Positions 17,201-25,593 of a stretch of 64,000 bases of DNA are shown here, piece after piece. The notes under the pieces were generated by a model. The model was not told the DNA's origin. It did not search any database and saw nothing but the letters and a program-made list of their open reading frames with translations. The position numbers and the translations under genes were made by a program. The DNA is from M3007 sp964621185. GTDB lineage: Bacteria > Bacteroidota > Bacteroidia > Chitinophagales > Saprospiraceae. Location of the stretch: assembly GCA_964621185.1 (NCBI GenBank), contig CAZULM010000030.1, forward strand, positions 1 through 64,000, in the 5' to 3' direction. Every line of letters begins with the position of its first letter. Within the stretch, counting starts at the first letter, position 1.

Positions 17201-20193
17201 TCCCCTTTGAGGCAGGCATTGTAGCGGGTGCCGGCCCATTGGGTGGAGGGTGTTGGAAGCTTAAAGTTGCAATTTGGCTCGAACACGATGTTGGCTCCGA
17301 GCTGGAATCCTTCGTCTATGGGCTGGGCAAAAGCAGGGTCAAATTTTAGCTCCAGGTAGCCGGGCGATTGGCTAAAGGTCAGCGGGAGGTTGCTAAGCCG
17401 CGGTACGCTGTCTTGAAGCGCCAGGTATGCCAATTTCGCCGATTGGACGCTCAGCCCCGGGGGCAGCGTTTGGCCATAATGGACCAGGTTGGTCAATGGA
17501 CGCACCTCGAACGGGAACATGTTCTCGCGGGCGATGCGCACGGCATGTCGGAATTTTTTGGCCTCCAGCGAAGGCTCACATGGCCTGATATTGAAGGTGT
17601 TAGCGCTGTTTTTGATGATGAATCCCGAATATTGTAGCCGCGTGAATGGATGGCTGTTGCCCGCATATTTGCCGCCAAAGCGCCCATAAGCTGTTCGGAA
17701 GCCGATCAGCGGCGGGTCGGCCTTGCCAGGCTCCAGGGCATTGAAGTTCATGTCCATCTTGAAATCGGTGAAGCAGAACACGGAATCTCCGACCTCGATA
17801 TAAGGCTTGGGCAACAACCCCTTGGCAAACAACACAAACAGCGAATCTGCAAAGAGGTGGCGCTGGGACACAAGCTCGTCCAGAACAACCGGGGGGAAGC
17901 TGTTGACCGACAAAACGGTGACGATATTTTTGTCGGAGCGCTGAATGATGTCATTTACGAGAAGCCCGACCTTGGTGCCATCGGCATAGTGTATGCGCAA
18001 GCTGTCGCGGATAAGGCGCAGGTTCTGGCTGTTGGTGAAGTGTTGTCGGGCAAGATCGGAATTGTAGGGGTCGCTGCCGAAACTCAAGTCGCTTGTCGCC
18101 ACTTCATGCCATATTATCCGGGTCAAGGTAGTGATGATGCCGCTGTCGAGCGCGCCGCAATAGCTGACCCGCATGGTATCGCCGGGCAGAAAGCGGTCGA
18201 GCCTTATCTCAGAGGGCAGGGCTTTAGTCCCGTTGTCGGCCAAACGGTTGTCGTCCTTGTCGCGAAGGCCGTAGTTAATCCTTTCTACATCTGCCTTCCA
18301 GCGGTATTTGTCGGCAGGCGTCGGGATGACAATTATGGAGGTGTCTGCGTCCGTGTTGCCGTCGTCCTCGAAGCAGGCTGCGCGGTCCAAAACCATGAAC
18401 AATTCCTTGCAATCGCCGATGCCGCATTGATAGGGCGTGTTGAGTTGTGGCGCCCAATAGCTCCTCTCATTTAATTTGACGAAACAGGGCTGACATTTCA
18501 AGTCGAAAACTACGGGCTGTCCCATATAGGTGCCGGGCGGCGGCAGGCATTGCAGGTTCGAATCACACTCATAGCGCACACAGATGTCCATTTTCGCCGT
18601 ATCAAAGGGCAAGGGCAGCTCAAAACTGAGTCGGACAGTGCTGCTGCTGTCAGGGTTCGGGAGCACTGTTTTGGCAAACGGGGCGATGCCCGACAAGAAC
18701 GCGGGGCAAAACTCGTCGAGCGCCATGCCCGGGGGAAGGTCGAACTCGACATTGAAAAAGCCGCCTGCCTCCCTCAATCGTTTCGATTTCACCGAAAAAA
18801 TCCCGGGGTAAGAAACGCCTGGCTGCAAACACGCGCCTATGGAAAAATTGAGGTAAGACTTTACCAAATACCCCTTGTCGGGCTTTATTTTCAAGCTTCC
18901 CGACACAAACCCGTTTACCGGGCAGGGCTTGGCATAAAAGTATTCGGCTACAATTTCCGGCAACTGCTGTTCGCAATCTTCAATGCAGTACAGCACGTCG
19001 AAAAGCAGGTTCACGGAGTCCATTGGTTCGATCAACGAAAGGTAGAGCGTAACATCCGAAGCGGCGGCGGCGGTGCATCCCGTCAAGGCAGCGGGGCTGA
19101 ACGCATTCGGGGTGATGGCCACGGTGCTGCCGTTGCTGCGCACCAGGCGGAATGAGCTTGGGTTGATGGCTGTTTTACCGGCTATGCCCGTCATCTTGAA
19201 TTTAATGGAGACGTTGTTGGCGGCGCTGCGGCCATTGTTGACGATCTTCAGGCCGTTGAGGGCCCCAGTGCCGGCGCAGTGGTCGGCAGGCGGGCTCCAA
19301 ATCGGGTTGAACGCCAAGTTCGGCACCCGGGTAGAAGGCTTGATCTTGATTTTCGCCAACAGGCTGTCGTAGCGGCACATCGTGCTGCTACAGCCCCAGC
19401 CGACACGCAAAAGAGAATTGTTCTGCACTTCCGGCATCCCGCAATCGGTGATGATGATTTTTTCGCTGAAACACACCGATTCGCCCAAATCTAGCCAGTG
19501 GTCGCCGTTGCCGACGCCTGCGAAAATGCTGCCGTCATAGCTGGCTTTGAACAAGCTGGCAGTATTTGACTGGGTTGACGCGCCGGCGACAGAAATTTCC
19601 AGTCCGGGCGCGTGTTTGTCTTCAAAAAGCAGCCCACCGATTTTTCCGAGCCGGGTGTTTTTTATGCAAATTTTCCGGTAGAGCGTATCCAGCCGTTCGC
19701 CTTCCAGCTGCAAATCTGCCACGCTTTCGATCAGGATCAAGCCCGTTTCCACGGGCATGGAGTTGGTGACAACGGCAGCGCTGGCATTGGGCGCGGAAAC
19801 CGCAATGTTGGCGATAAAAAGCCCGCCGGCATCCAGGACTCCTGCTGCGGTACAGGTGGCTGTCAGCAGCAGCCGGATGTTTGCGGCACTGTTGGCAGCA
19901 ATGGCAGGAAGCCCGAAAACGGGGCTTTGCAAATTGCCGATATTTTGTTGGGAAGCGCCAAAAACGCTGCCGGCGACGTAAAAAACGCCGTTCGGCAAGG
20001 TGATGTTGAGCACAGCACCGGCAGGCAATGCAGCGCCGATGTTCTGCACAGTCACGTTAAACGTATCCACACCGCACACAAAAAGGGAATCGCTGTTTTT
20101 GTAGCTCAGTAGGAGGTTGGGGTTTTGGCTGCTTACAAGGTTTGGCAGCCAGGCAAATAGGAGGCAGGCGAAGGCAAGGAGCGGAGTTTTCAT
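14248..20193 (-). CDS. Very large T9SS type B (gliding-motility-associated C-terminal) surface protein
   Basis: The protein has 1981 residues. Signal peptide residues 1-22 are followed by many beta-sandwich modules of the DUF11/COG1361 type (for example FNVTVQNIGAALPAGAVLNI near residue 45). Ig-like cysteine-containing modules follow in the last 450 residues (repeated NGCDS and CxGD elements). The final about 85 residues are a CHU_C / type B sorting domain (IPNAFTPNNDGANDVF, IYDRWGEKVYES, YIYIIEVECANGK). Such proteins are secreted by T9SS and often act as long adhesins or surface-layer filaments. No enzyme domain is evident. The reading frame is intact over 5.9 kb. Confidence 0.88.
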   Translation of the reverse strand: MKTPLLAFACLLFAWLPNLVSSQNPNLLLSYKNSDSLFVCGVDTFNVTVQNIGAALPAGAVLNITLPNGVFYVAGSVFGASQQNIGNLQSPVFGLPAIAANSAANIRLLLTATCTAAGVLDAGGLFIANIAVSAPNASAAVVTNSMPVETGLILIESVADLQLEGERLDTLYRKICIKNTRLGKIGGLLFEDKHAPGLEISVAGASTQSNTASLFKASYDGSIFAGVGNGDHWLDLGESVCFSEKIIITDCGMPEVQNNSLLRVGWGCSSTMCRYDSLLAKIKIKPSTRVPNLAFNPIWSPPADHCAGTGALNGLKIVNNGRSAANNVSIKFKMTGIAGKTAINPSSFRLVRSNGSTVAITPNAFSPAALTGCTAAAASDVTLYLSLIEPMDSVNLLFDVLYCIEDCEQQLPEIVAEYFYAKPCPVNGFVSGSLKIKPDKGYLVKSYLNFSIGACLQPGVSYPGIFSVKSKRLREAGGFFNVEFDLPPGMALDEFCPAFLSGIAPFAKTVLPNPDSSSTVRLSFELPLPFDTAKMDICVRYECDSNLQCLPPPGTYMGQPVVFDLKCQPCFVKLNERSYWAPQLNTPYQCGIGDCKELFMVLDRAACFEDDGNTDADTSIIVIPTPADKYRWKADVERINYGLRDKDDNRLADNGTKALPSEIRLDRFLPGDTMRVSYCGALDSGIITTLTRIIWHEVATSDLSFGSDPYNSDLARQHFTNSQNLRLIRDSLRIHYADGTKVGLLVNDIIQRSDKNIVTVLSVNSFPPVVLDELVSQRHLFADSLFVLFAKGLLPKPYIEVGDSVFCFTDFKMDMNFNALEPGKADPPLIGFRTAYGRFGGKYAGNSHPFTRLQYSGFIIKNSANTFNIRPCEPSLEAKKFRHAVRIARENMFPFEVRPLTNLVHYGQTLPPGLSVQSAKLAYLALQDSVPRLSNLPLTFSQSPGYLELKFDPAFAQPIDEGFQLGANIVFEPNCNFKLPTPSTQWAGTRYNACLKGELPVYIDTLHNDIGFFASYPRLQLLTSDSVVNAPTRLFELTFNLKNPIIPPVASAWVSVQSSSGQVSDINLYKMPANQLLNAQNGIFNLGAINGLGQSTYRLTGKNLSCETDSLRIVFGWDCGPVANIDQNSCFRDTFVFRLNLLKPELELDVLKEPAAITLCDTSDYFEFEIFNAKTGYAYEPFGAVKLPDGLRIVPGSSELFYPAVGAWASIADPDLLAGNLYRWDVSQSQPLIGANGLPGINLAPQNSLRIRFKTIADCGFVSNAQNIYGAYGKEPCGRSTNILNKPGERLKILGLNPTYGVVLGLQAQGNQAGVCGGEQAFNAQITLLGTPSVGDSAVVTLPQGATYVIGSYLPGQNAPAGQPTITPTGFRIALPMLQGGGNLQFGFMVAYEPGSGCIDQTISLQTRVRTEAFCQSLGTFCDVYVSTGEYNLNLSIQHPELNITGAQANISGGQLHLSVGVSNIGQFDAPGAVAQIWMDADGSQTLSAGDVLLHTLSSNQVFGPGGSLVLSGSINGSPTALCGLMVLLPAAENCACSTVTVNLNTFTVEHDTVALCSLEAVSVGVDPMPSFSYQWHSDPSLACETCATTIFTPASNTPPGQVQHVSLLESSANCSIEHHFSLEFGAAAGISTNNAVICAGKTAALTASPANATYYWQGAGIQNPALPMQAVSPPSTAEYSLTVTLPNGCSATTTALITVLPADTVSLPVLEACEGSFVQVFGNNTLAANQTFKLGLLKLNGCDSIILQPVKVLPKPQTAASVSFCQGDTLILFDSLAVTGSTQVCREFIAANGCDSTHCISAIAIPPPMLPAQDTIFAELGQPIQLGGLPGYASYVWEPAPVPPCPNCPAITITLDSAGIYEYLLTVKDANGCQGSLIWRVVAAPPCDPQDVEIPNAFTPNNDGANDVFMPVNREGGVVFGKMTIYDRWGEKVYESQVDIAWDGRIKGVPASSDVYIYIIEVECANGKMAPRVGEVNLLR

Positions 20194-20226
20194 CTGCGTT
20201 TATTTTTAAGTAGTTGAATGTGTCTG

Positions 20227-20254
20227 CAAATATGTGTCAAATTACAATACCAAA
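20227..20254 (-). promoter_or_regulatory. Candidate promoter of the large T9SS type B gene
   Basis: On the minus strand TTTG (20254-20251), a 16-nt spacer and CATATTTG (20234-20227) resemble the TTTG / TAnnTTTG promoter with one mismatch. It lies 33 nt before the ATG at 20193, in the 78-bp divergent gap shared with the acyltransferase. Confidence 0.4.
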
Positions 20255-20271
20255 CATGAATTGTTTGACAA

Positions 20272-21081
20272 ATGGATCCTCAAATAATCATGCCAGTTTG
20301 GTTTTTTACCTTTGCTGCAGAAAAACAAGCTTTTGTGGAAATATTTAGAAAAATCTGGGCGCTGTGGGCAGTCGCCATATTTCTTGCCCTTATGTTCCTG
20401 AGCCTGCCCATCATTGGCCTGAACATGGCGCTGGCACCGGGGAAACGCGCCCTGCGCCACAATATCTGGTATTTGCACCACGTGTTCACGCCCTTCTTCC
20501 TGATGCTGGTCGGCGTGCGCATGAAAGTGGAGGGAAGGAAAAAGCTTCGCCGCGGGCAATCCTACGTGATCGTGGGCAACCACCGCTCCTCGCTCGATTT
20601 TATCGTCAACGCGCATGCATACCCGGGCGTGTTCCGCTTTTTAGCGAAACAGGAGCTGCAAAAGATACCCGTTTTCGGGCTGATCGTGCGGAAAATGTGC
20701 TTAGTGGTGGACCGCAGCAGCGCCATGAGCCGGGCGCGGAGCGTGGTGGCCCTGAAGCAGAACCTGGCAGAAGGTTGGAGCATTTTTATCTACCCGGAAG
20801 GCAGCCGGAACAAGTCGGGGCAGCCATTGGGCGCCTTTTACGACGGCGCGTTCCGCATCGCCATCCAGACCAAGGCGCCATTGGCCATCCAGACCATCGT
20901 GAACATCCATGAGATCACGGGCGCTGATGGGGCGGGGCTGCAGCCAGGGGTGGTGAAGGTGCTTTGGGAAACGCCCATCGCAACCGAAAACATGAGCGCC
21001 GAGGATATCCCCCGGCTGAAGGCACAGGTGGAGGCCATCATGCGCCAGCGGCTTGAAAGCTATTCGAAGAGCCGGTTGTAA
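20272..21081 (+). CDS. 1-acyl-sn-glycerol-3-phosphate acyltransferase family protein (PlsC-like)
   Basis: The protein has 269 residues. An N-terminal membrane segment (about 30-50) precedes the acyltransferase domain. The catalytic HX4D box is NHRSSLDFI, and the glycerophosphate-binding motif is YPEGSRNKSG, both typical of PlsC. It would transfer an acyl chain to lysophosphatidic acid at the inner membrane in phospholipid synthesis; a lipid A or ornithine-lipid acyltransferase of the same fold is possible. Two starts are close, ATG 20272 and ATG 20290; the first is used. The last 22 bp overlap the 3' end of the convergent coiled-coil gene. Confidence 0.87.
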   Translation: MDPQIIMPVWFFTFAAEKQAFVEIFRKIWALWAVAIFLALMFLSLPIIGLNMALAPGKRALRHNIWYLHHVFTPFFLMLVGVRMKVEGRKKLRRGQSYVIVGNHRSSLDFIVNAHAYPGVFRFLAKQELQKIPVFGLIVRKMCLVVDRSSAMSRARSVVALKQNLAEGWSIFIYPEGSRNKSGQPLGAFYDGAFRIAIQTKAPLAIQTIVNIHEITGADGAGLQPGVVKVLWETPIATENMSAEDIPRLKAQVEAIMRQRLESYSKSRL

Positions 21082-22052
21082 TCGTTGTCGTTCCGCGCCA
21101 GTTCTTTGGGCGGGGTGTTCAGGTCGAGCGGTTTTTCTTGGGGTTTGGCGCTTTTTTGCGCTTTCAGGTTGGTGGACAGCAAGGGGCTGTCCTGTTCCCA
21201 GCGTTCCAGCATTTGCAGCCCTTCCTCCTCGAACACGCCGTTTTGCAGGTCGATGCTGTCCATGAGGTTGCGGCTGGTGTCCATAAAGCGCTCCATCTCC
21301 CCAACCTTGTCGCCCACCTCGTCGGCGAGGGCTTCCATGCTCATTTCGAACAGCTCTTTTTTGTCGGGGTCGCCCGACAGCACGCTCATGGCCGATTTGA
21401 TGGCGCTGTGCCCCGTCTTGATGGCGATGTACTCGGTTTCTTTCACCCTGATCTGGTCTTGGGTGTCTTCCAGCACGAACTCGGAGTTTTCGTACATCTT
21501 TTCCAGCATCCGGTTCAGCACGTCCATGCGCTTGTACAGCACCTCGTATTTGGCGTTCGATTCCTGCAGGCGGCCCGCTTTGCGGGTGGCAAGCATGAGG
21601 CTTTTGTCGTCGCTTTTCTTTTTCGCCTGCTCGGCGATGGCCATGTTCTTTTCGATCTCGGCGTTGTTCCCCTCCATCAGGCCCTTCAGTTGCCGCATCT
21701 GCCCGCGCAGCGCCCCGATCTGCTTGCTCAGCTTGGTGAGGTTGGATTTCAAGTCTTCGAGGTAGGATTTCAGCACGGAAATGGGGTCGATTTTGACGAA
21801 AAGGCCGGTGATGGCCCGCATGACGGACTTGTACATGTACCACACCAGGTTGCGGGCCTTGGGGTCGAGCGCGACATAGATGACGGCTGCCAGCGCTGCG
21901 AGCATGCCTGCCAGGTACAGGGTATTGCCGGCCAAAACGAGCAGGGTGGGCAAAACGGTGTTCAGCAACATTCCTGCGCCGAGCAAGATACCGATCAGGA
22001 AAATGGCCCCAGTTACGCCTTCGGGCCTTTGCCAAAATGATTTTTGTTTCAC
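21060..22052 (-). CDS. Membrane-anchored coiled-coil protein of unknown function
   Basis: The protein has 330 residues. Two hydrophobic helices near the N-terminus (about 14-33 and 38-63) are followed by a long heptad-rich, charged region (about 95-270). The tail is polar (AKPQEKPLDLNTPPKELARN). The layout resembles membrane-tethered relatives of PspA/IM30, but no signature was recognised. The start lies 4 bp after the stop of another coiled-coil gene, which in turn lies 10 bp after pfkA, so all three are likely co-transcribed and the two coiled-coil proteins may interact. Confidence 0.75.
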   Translation of the reverse strand: MKQKSFWQRPEGVTGAIFLIGILLGAGMLLNTVLPTLLVLAGNTLYLAGMLAALAAVIYVALDPKARNLVWYMYKSVMRAITGLFVKIDPISVLKSYLEDLKSNLTKLSKQIGALRGQMRQLKGLMEGNNAEIEKNMAIAEQAKKKSDDKSLMLATRKAGRLQESNAKYEVLYKRMDVLNRMLEKMYENSEFVLEDTQDQIRVKETEYIAIKTGHSAIKSAMSVLSGDPDKKELFEMSMEALADEVGDKVGEMERFMDTSRNLMDSIDLQNGVFEEEGLQMLERWEQDSPLLSTNLKAQKSAKPQEKPLDLNTPPKELARNDNDYNRLFE

Positions 22053-22056
22053 GTAC

Positions 22057-22602
22057 TTACAGGTGTTTATGAATCAGTTCCACGTCCTTGTCGATGGCCA
22101 GCAGCACTGCTTTGTTGGTTTTTTCAAATGCATCCTTGGCTTTTTCGAGCTTTTCGGCATCGGCTTTTGCGGCGCTTTCGGCTTGTTCTACCTGTGACTG
22201 ATACGCAGCCATCTCGGCTTGCAGCCGCTCGATTTCAGCTTTGTGCCGCTCGATCTGGTCGCGCAGCCGCGCCACCTCGGTCTGGCGGCCGGCCACTTTG
22301 GTGGTGTTCTGGGTTTCCAGGGCGGCGGAGAACTGCGTTTGTTCTTTTTCCACCAGATCTCGGTAATAAGCCGCGGTTTCGAGTAGCTTTTCCTTGGTCA
22401 GCCCCAGCGTGGCCGCAGTAGTGAAAGCGCTTTTATAGGCCGTTGGTTCGTCCAGGTTCATGTCTTTCAACTGGACAACCGCCCGCTTGAACTCAAAATA
22501 GTCGAAGCCGGGCAGGTTGTTGCGCTCGATGGCCTGGGCCAGGAACTCCAGGCTGCGGTCGTCGAGGTTGGGAGCGGCGAATAAGGATTTTGTTGTCAGC
22601 AT
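22057..22602 (-). CDS. Coiled-coil protein of unknown function in pfkA operon
   Basis: The protein has 181 residues, soluble, with no signal peptide. The N-terminal half (about 1-85) is helical and holds the segment LDDRSLEFLAQAIERNNLPG followed by DYFEFKRAV. The C-terminal half (about 95-175) is a strong coiled coil (RLRDQIERHKAEIERLQAEM). No known family was recognised. Tight spacing (10 bp to pfkA, 4 bp to the membrane coiled-coil gene) shows an operon and suggests a complex with the downstream membrane protein. Confidence 0.78.
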   Translation of the reverse strand: MLTTKSLFAAPNLDDRSLEFLAQAIERNNLPGFDYFEFKRAVVQLKDMNLDEPTAYKSAFTTAATLGLTKEKLLETAAYYRDLVEKEQTQFSAALETQNTTKVAGRQTEVARLRDQIERHKAEIERLQAEMAAYQSQVEQAESAAKADAEKLEKAKDAFEKTNKAVLLAIDKDVELIHKHL

Positions 22603-22612
22603 TTGTTTGATA

Positions 22613-23602
22613 TTATTGTGATAGAATATGCGCCATCCGCAGCAAATCCTTGTTCAGCGGCTTGTTTTTGGCGATAGCCTCTTTGAACGGCGTGTAATGG
22701 ATGTTGTTGTTTCGGATGCCGACCATGACTCCCGATTTTCCGGCCAAAAGTCCTTCTACGGAGGCAAAACCCAGGATGGAAGACAGTACCCGGTCGAAGG
22801 CCGAGGGCGAGCCGCCGCGCTGCAGGTGCCCGATGACCGTCACCTTTATGTCGTCGTAATAATCGATCTTTCCTTCTACGTGCCTGGCGATGTCATATAC
22901 GGTGCCCATTTTGTTGCCTTCGGCCACGATGACGATGCTGAAAAGCTTGGCGCGCTTGGCGCTGCGCTTGAGCAGGCGCACCAGGTCGTCTATAGAGGTG
23001 TCTTCTTCCGGGATCAGCACGCCGCCCGCACCGCCAGCGATGGCCGTGTGCAGGGCGATGAACCCGGAATGGCGGCCCATCACTTCGACAAAGAACAGGC
23101 GGTTGTGGGAATCGGCGGTGTCGCGGATCTTGTCCACGGCCTCCACCGAGGTGTTGACGGCTGTATCGAAGCCGATGGTAAAATCGGTGCCGAACAGGTC
23201 GTTGTCGATGGTGCCGGGGATGCCCACCACGGGAATATCGGGGTATTCTTCCATAAACTTGGCGGCACCGGTGAAGGTGCCGTTGCCGCCGATGGCGATC
23301 AGGCCGTCGATATCGTTGTCAACTAAGTTTTCATAAGCGGTCCTGCGGCCTTCCGGGGTCATGAAGCGCTGGCTGCGGGCGGTTTTCAGCACCGTGCCAC
23401 CCCGGTGGATGATGTTTCCCACATCGGAGGTTTCTAAGCGCTTGAAGTTGCCGTCGATCATGCCCTCGTAGCCGCGCATGATGCCGTAAATATGCAGGTC
23501 GTTGTTGAACGCGTTCCGCACAATGGCGCGGACAGCGGCGTTCATCCCAGGGGCATCGCCACCTGAGGTAAGGACTGCGATCCGTTTTATTTCTTTTGAC
23601 AT
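22613..23602 (-). CDS. pfkA: 6-phosphofructokinase
   Basis: The protein has 329 residues, the normal length for bacterial PfkA. Visible motifs are SGGDAPGMNAAVRAI at the N-terminus, GTIDND (catalytic Asp base) near 125-130, FVEVMGRHSGFIAL, GGAGGVLIPEED, and HLQRGGSPSAFDR for allosteric and sugar-phosphate binding. It phosphorylates fructose 6-phosphate to the 1,6-bisphosphate in glycolysis. One residue is odd: the usual GGDGS motif reads GGNGT, so the Mg-ATP-contacting aspartate (Asp103 in E. coli) is Asn. The residue after it is Gly, as in ATP-dependent enzymes, not the Asp of PPi-dependent ones. The start codon is ATG 23602. Confidence 0.95.
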   Translation of the reverse strand: MSKEIKRIAVLTSGGDAPGMNAAVRAIVRNAFNNDLHIYGIMRGYEGMIDGNFKRLETSDVGNIIHRGGTVLKTARSQRFMTPEGRRTAYENLVDNDIDGLIAIGGNGTFTGAAKFMEEYPDIPVVGIPGTIDNDLFGTDFTIGFDTAVNTSVEAVDKIRDTADSHNRLFFVEVMGRHSGFIALHTAIAGGAGGVLIPEEDTSIDDLVRLLKRSAKRAKLFSIVIVAEGNKMGTVYDIARHVEGKIDYYDDIKVTVIGHLQRGGSPSAFDRVLSSILGFASVEGLLAGKSGVMVGIRNNNIHYTPFKEAIAKNKPLNKDLLRMAHILSQ

Positions 23603-23656
23603 TGTTGTTCGGTCGTTGTGTTGAAAAACCGCTGATCCATGCGCCAGCCGCTAGGT

Positions 23657-24502
23657 TCAATCGGTTTCGTGCCGGTGATAATCAGCCAATGGGTAGATGG
23701 GCTTGCGGACCACTACCCCAAGTTTGAGCTTTCGCGCTTCCAGGCACTCTTCCAAAACTCCCTGGAAATGAAAGGCGATGGAGCCGACAAAGTTGATCGG
23801 CACGTGCTGGTGGCCATGGTATTTCACTACATGCCGGTCGAGGAACTCGCCGAGACATTCAGCCACCAGTTTTTTTATAAACGGGTGCTTGATGTTGTCG
23901 CCCATAAAGCGCGTAAAAGTTGCCAGGTATGCGTTGGCGCCCTTGTCATATATCCGGTCTTTCACGACGTCCTGGCCTTCCGGGTATGCCGCGTTGAAGG
24001 CAGCGTATAGGTCGGCGGGCAGCTCGCGGTAGAACCAGGCCCGCAAGATGGCTTTTCCGAGGTGGGTGCCGCTGCCTTCGTCGCCGATCAGCCAGCCGAG
24101 CGAGGGCACGTTGTCGAGGATGGACTCCCCGTCGTAGTAACAGCTGTTGGAGCCCGTGCCGAGGATACAGGCGATGCCCGCATCATGGCCGCAAACAGCC
24201 CGGGCTGCCGCCAGCAGGTCGTGCTCGACCTCCACTTTGGCCTTGGGGAATACCGCCCGCAAGGCAGCGGCCACAATCTCGCTGCGGTGCTCATCGTGGA
24301 TACCGGTGCCGTAAAAGAAAATCTCGGCCACTGTTTCGGCTTTCAGCTTTGGCAGCAACTGCTCCTCCAGTATTTTTTTGATGTCTTCCGTGGTATGGAA
24401 AAAGGGGCTAAACCCCACCGTGTTCTCCAGTTGCTGGTCGCGGCCACCATGTAGCAATAGCCAGTCGCACTTTGTTGATCCACAATCAGCTATGATTACC
24501 AT
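23657..24502 (-). CDS. BadF/BadG/BcrA/BcrD-family ATPase, N-acetylglucosamine kinase-like
   Basis: The protein has 281 residues of the ASKHA (actin-like) ATPase fold. The phosphate-1 motif is ADCGSTKCDWLLL at the N-terminus; the phosphate-2 region holds ILGTGSNSC, followed by SLGWLIGDEGSGTHLGKAIL as in GlcNAc kinases of this family. The likely reaction is ATP-dependent phosphorylation of N-acetylglucosamine or a related amino sugar in peptidoglycan recycling; the sugar is inferred. It lies 54 bp upstream of pfkA on the same strand, so it probably leads the operon and feeds sugar phosphates toward glycolysis. Confidence 0.85.
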   Translation of the reverse strand: MVIIADCGSTKCDWLLLHGGRDQQLENTVGFSPFFHTTEDIKKILEEQLLPKLKAETVAEIFFYGTGIHDEHRSEIVAAALRAVFPKAKVEVEHDLLAAARAVCGHDAGIACILGTGSNSCYYDGESILDNVPSLGWLIGDEGSGTHLGKAILRAWFYRELPADLYAAFNAAYPEGQDVVKDRIYDKGANAYLATFTRFMGDNIKHPFIKKLVAECLGEFLDRHVVKYHGHQHVPINFVGSIAFHFQGVLEECLEARKLKLGVVVRKPIYPLADYHRHETD

Positions 24503-24593
24503 TTTTTCATATAATAATTAGTTCGAAGATCTCGTGGTATTCCCAAAACAGCGCAATGGTGCTACCTTTTTGTAAAAATTACACGAATAGGCG

Positions 24594-24601
24594 CAAAAAT
24601 A
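24594..24601 (-). promoter_or_regulatory. Candidate -7 element TATTTTTG for kinase-pfkA operon
   Basis: This is a perfect TAnnTTTG on the minus strand, about 90 nt before the ATG at 24502, in the 125-bp gap after the antiporter gene. The -33 region is a run of T/A without a clear TTTG. Confidence 0.4.
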
Positions 24602-24627
24602 GGTTTTTCTTTAAAACTAAAAGGGTT

Positions 24628-25593
24628 TCAGCCCCTGTTCACCACAAAAAACAGGTAGGCGATGTAGGCGGCGACAAAAACGATTCCCTCGCTGCGCTTG
24701 ATCGACATGCGCCGGCCCACGATCAGGGAGATGAGGATCAGGCAACTGGAAGCGATCACGGCCATGATGTCGAAATTGGAGGCGACGTTGAAAGGCAGCG
24801 CGCGGATGTTGGCACTTATACCGAGGATAAGCAGCAGGTTGAAGATGTTGGAACCTACGGCATTGCCCAGGGCAATGTCGGTATTCCCCTTCAAAGCAGC
24901 AGAAACAGAGGTGACCAATTCTGGCAAGGAGGTGCCCAGCGCAACCACGGTTATCCCAATCATCGTTTCGCTCAGCCCGAACTGGAGGGCAATGGCGGAA
25001 GCGCTGTCAACCACCCATTTGCCACCCAGGAACAAGACGAGGGCGCCCCCAATTATCAGCAGCGCGTTTGATTTCAAATCGTGAAACGGCGCTGTCTTTG
25101 GCACGGGCCCTGTCTTTTGGCCTTCTTTGGCGCTGGAGAGGATATATGCTATAAAAAGGAAAAAAAAGAACAGGATGATTGTCCCGTCGCCCCGACTAAT
25201 CTGAAGCTGGTCTTGTTTTTCGTACCAAAGGTTTGAATTGGCCAAAAAACCGATGAGCAGGGCTGCGGCCAAGGAAAAAGGCACCTCGGAAATAATGGTG
25301 TTGCGCGGCACGGGCAAGCTGCGCACGATGGCGGTGCAGCCCAATATCAGCAGCACGTTGGCGATGTTGCTGCCCAGCACGTTGCCGATCGACAGACCGG
25401 GCCGCCCTTCGTAGCTTGCCAGTACGCTCACGATCAACTCTGGCAGCGAAGTGCCGAGCGATACGATGGTCAGCCCGATCACCATTTGGGATATGCCCAC
25501 CTGTTCCGCGATCTTGGTAGAGCCGTCAACAAGCCAGTCCGCCCCTTTTATCAACAGCACGAAACCCAGCAACAATAGGATATAAGTCATCAT
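24628..25593 (-). CDS. Calcium/sodium antiporter (CaCA family, YrbG-like)
   Basis: The protein has 321 residues and about ten membrane segments in two repeats. Each repeat has the alpha motif of Na+/Ca2+ exchangers: GTSLPELIVSVLAS, with SIGNVLGSNIANVLLILG, in the first half, and GTSLPELVTSVSAAL, with ALGNAVGSNIFNLLLILG, in the second. The conserved Glu in each motif binds the cation. It exports Ca2+ in exchange for Na+ across the inner membrane. Its ATG overlaps the stop of the upstream P-type Ca2+ ATPase (ATGA), so translation is coupled and the two act in the same process. Confidence 0.93.
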   Translation of the reverse strand: MMTYILLLLGFVLLIKGADWLVDGSTKIAEQVGISQMVIGLTIVSLGTSLPELIVSVLASYEGRPGLSIGNVLGSNIANVLLILGCTAIVRSLPVPRNTIISEVPFSLAAALLIGFLANSNLWYEKQDQLQISRGDGTIILFFFFLFIAYILSSAKEGQKTGPVPKTAPFHDLKSNALLIIGGALVLFLGGKWVVDSASAIALQFGLSETMIGITVVALGTSLPELVTSVSAALKGNTDIALGNAVGSNIFNLLLILGISANIRALPFNVASNFDIMAVIASSCLILISLIVGRRMSIKRSEGIVFVAAYIAYLFFVVNRG

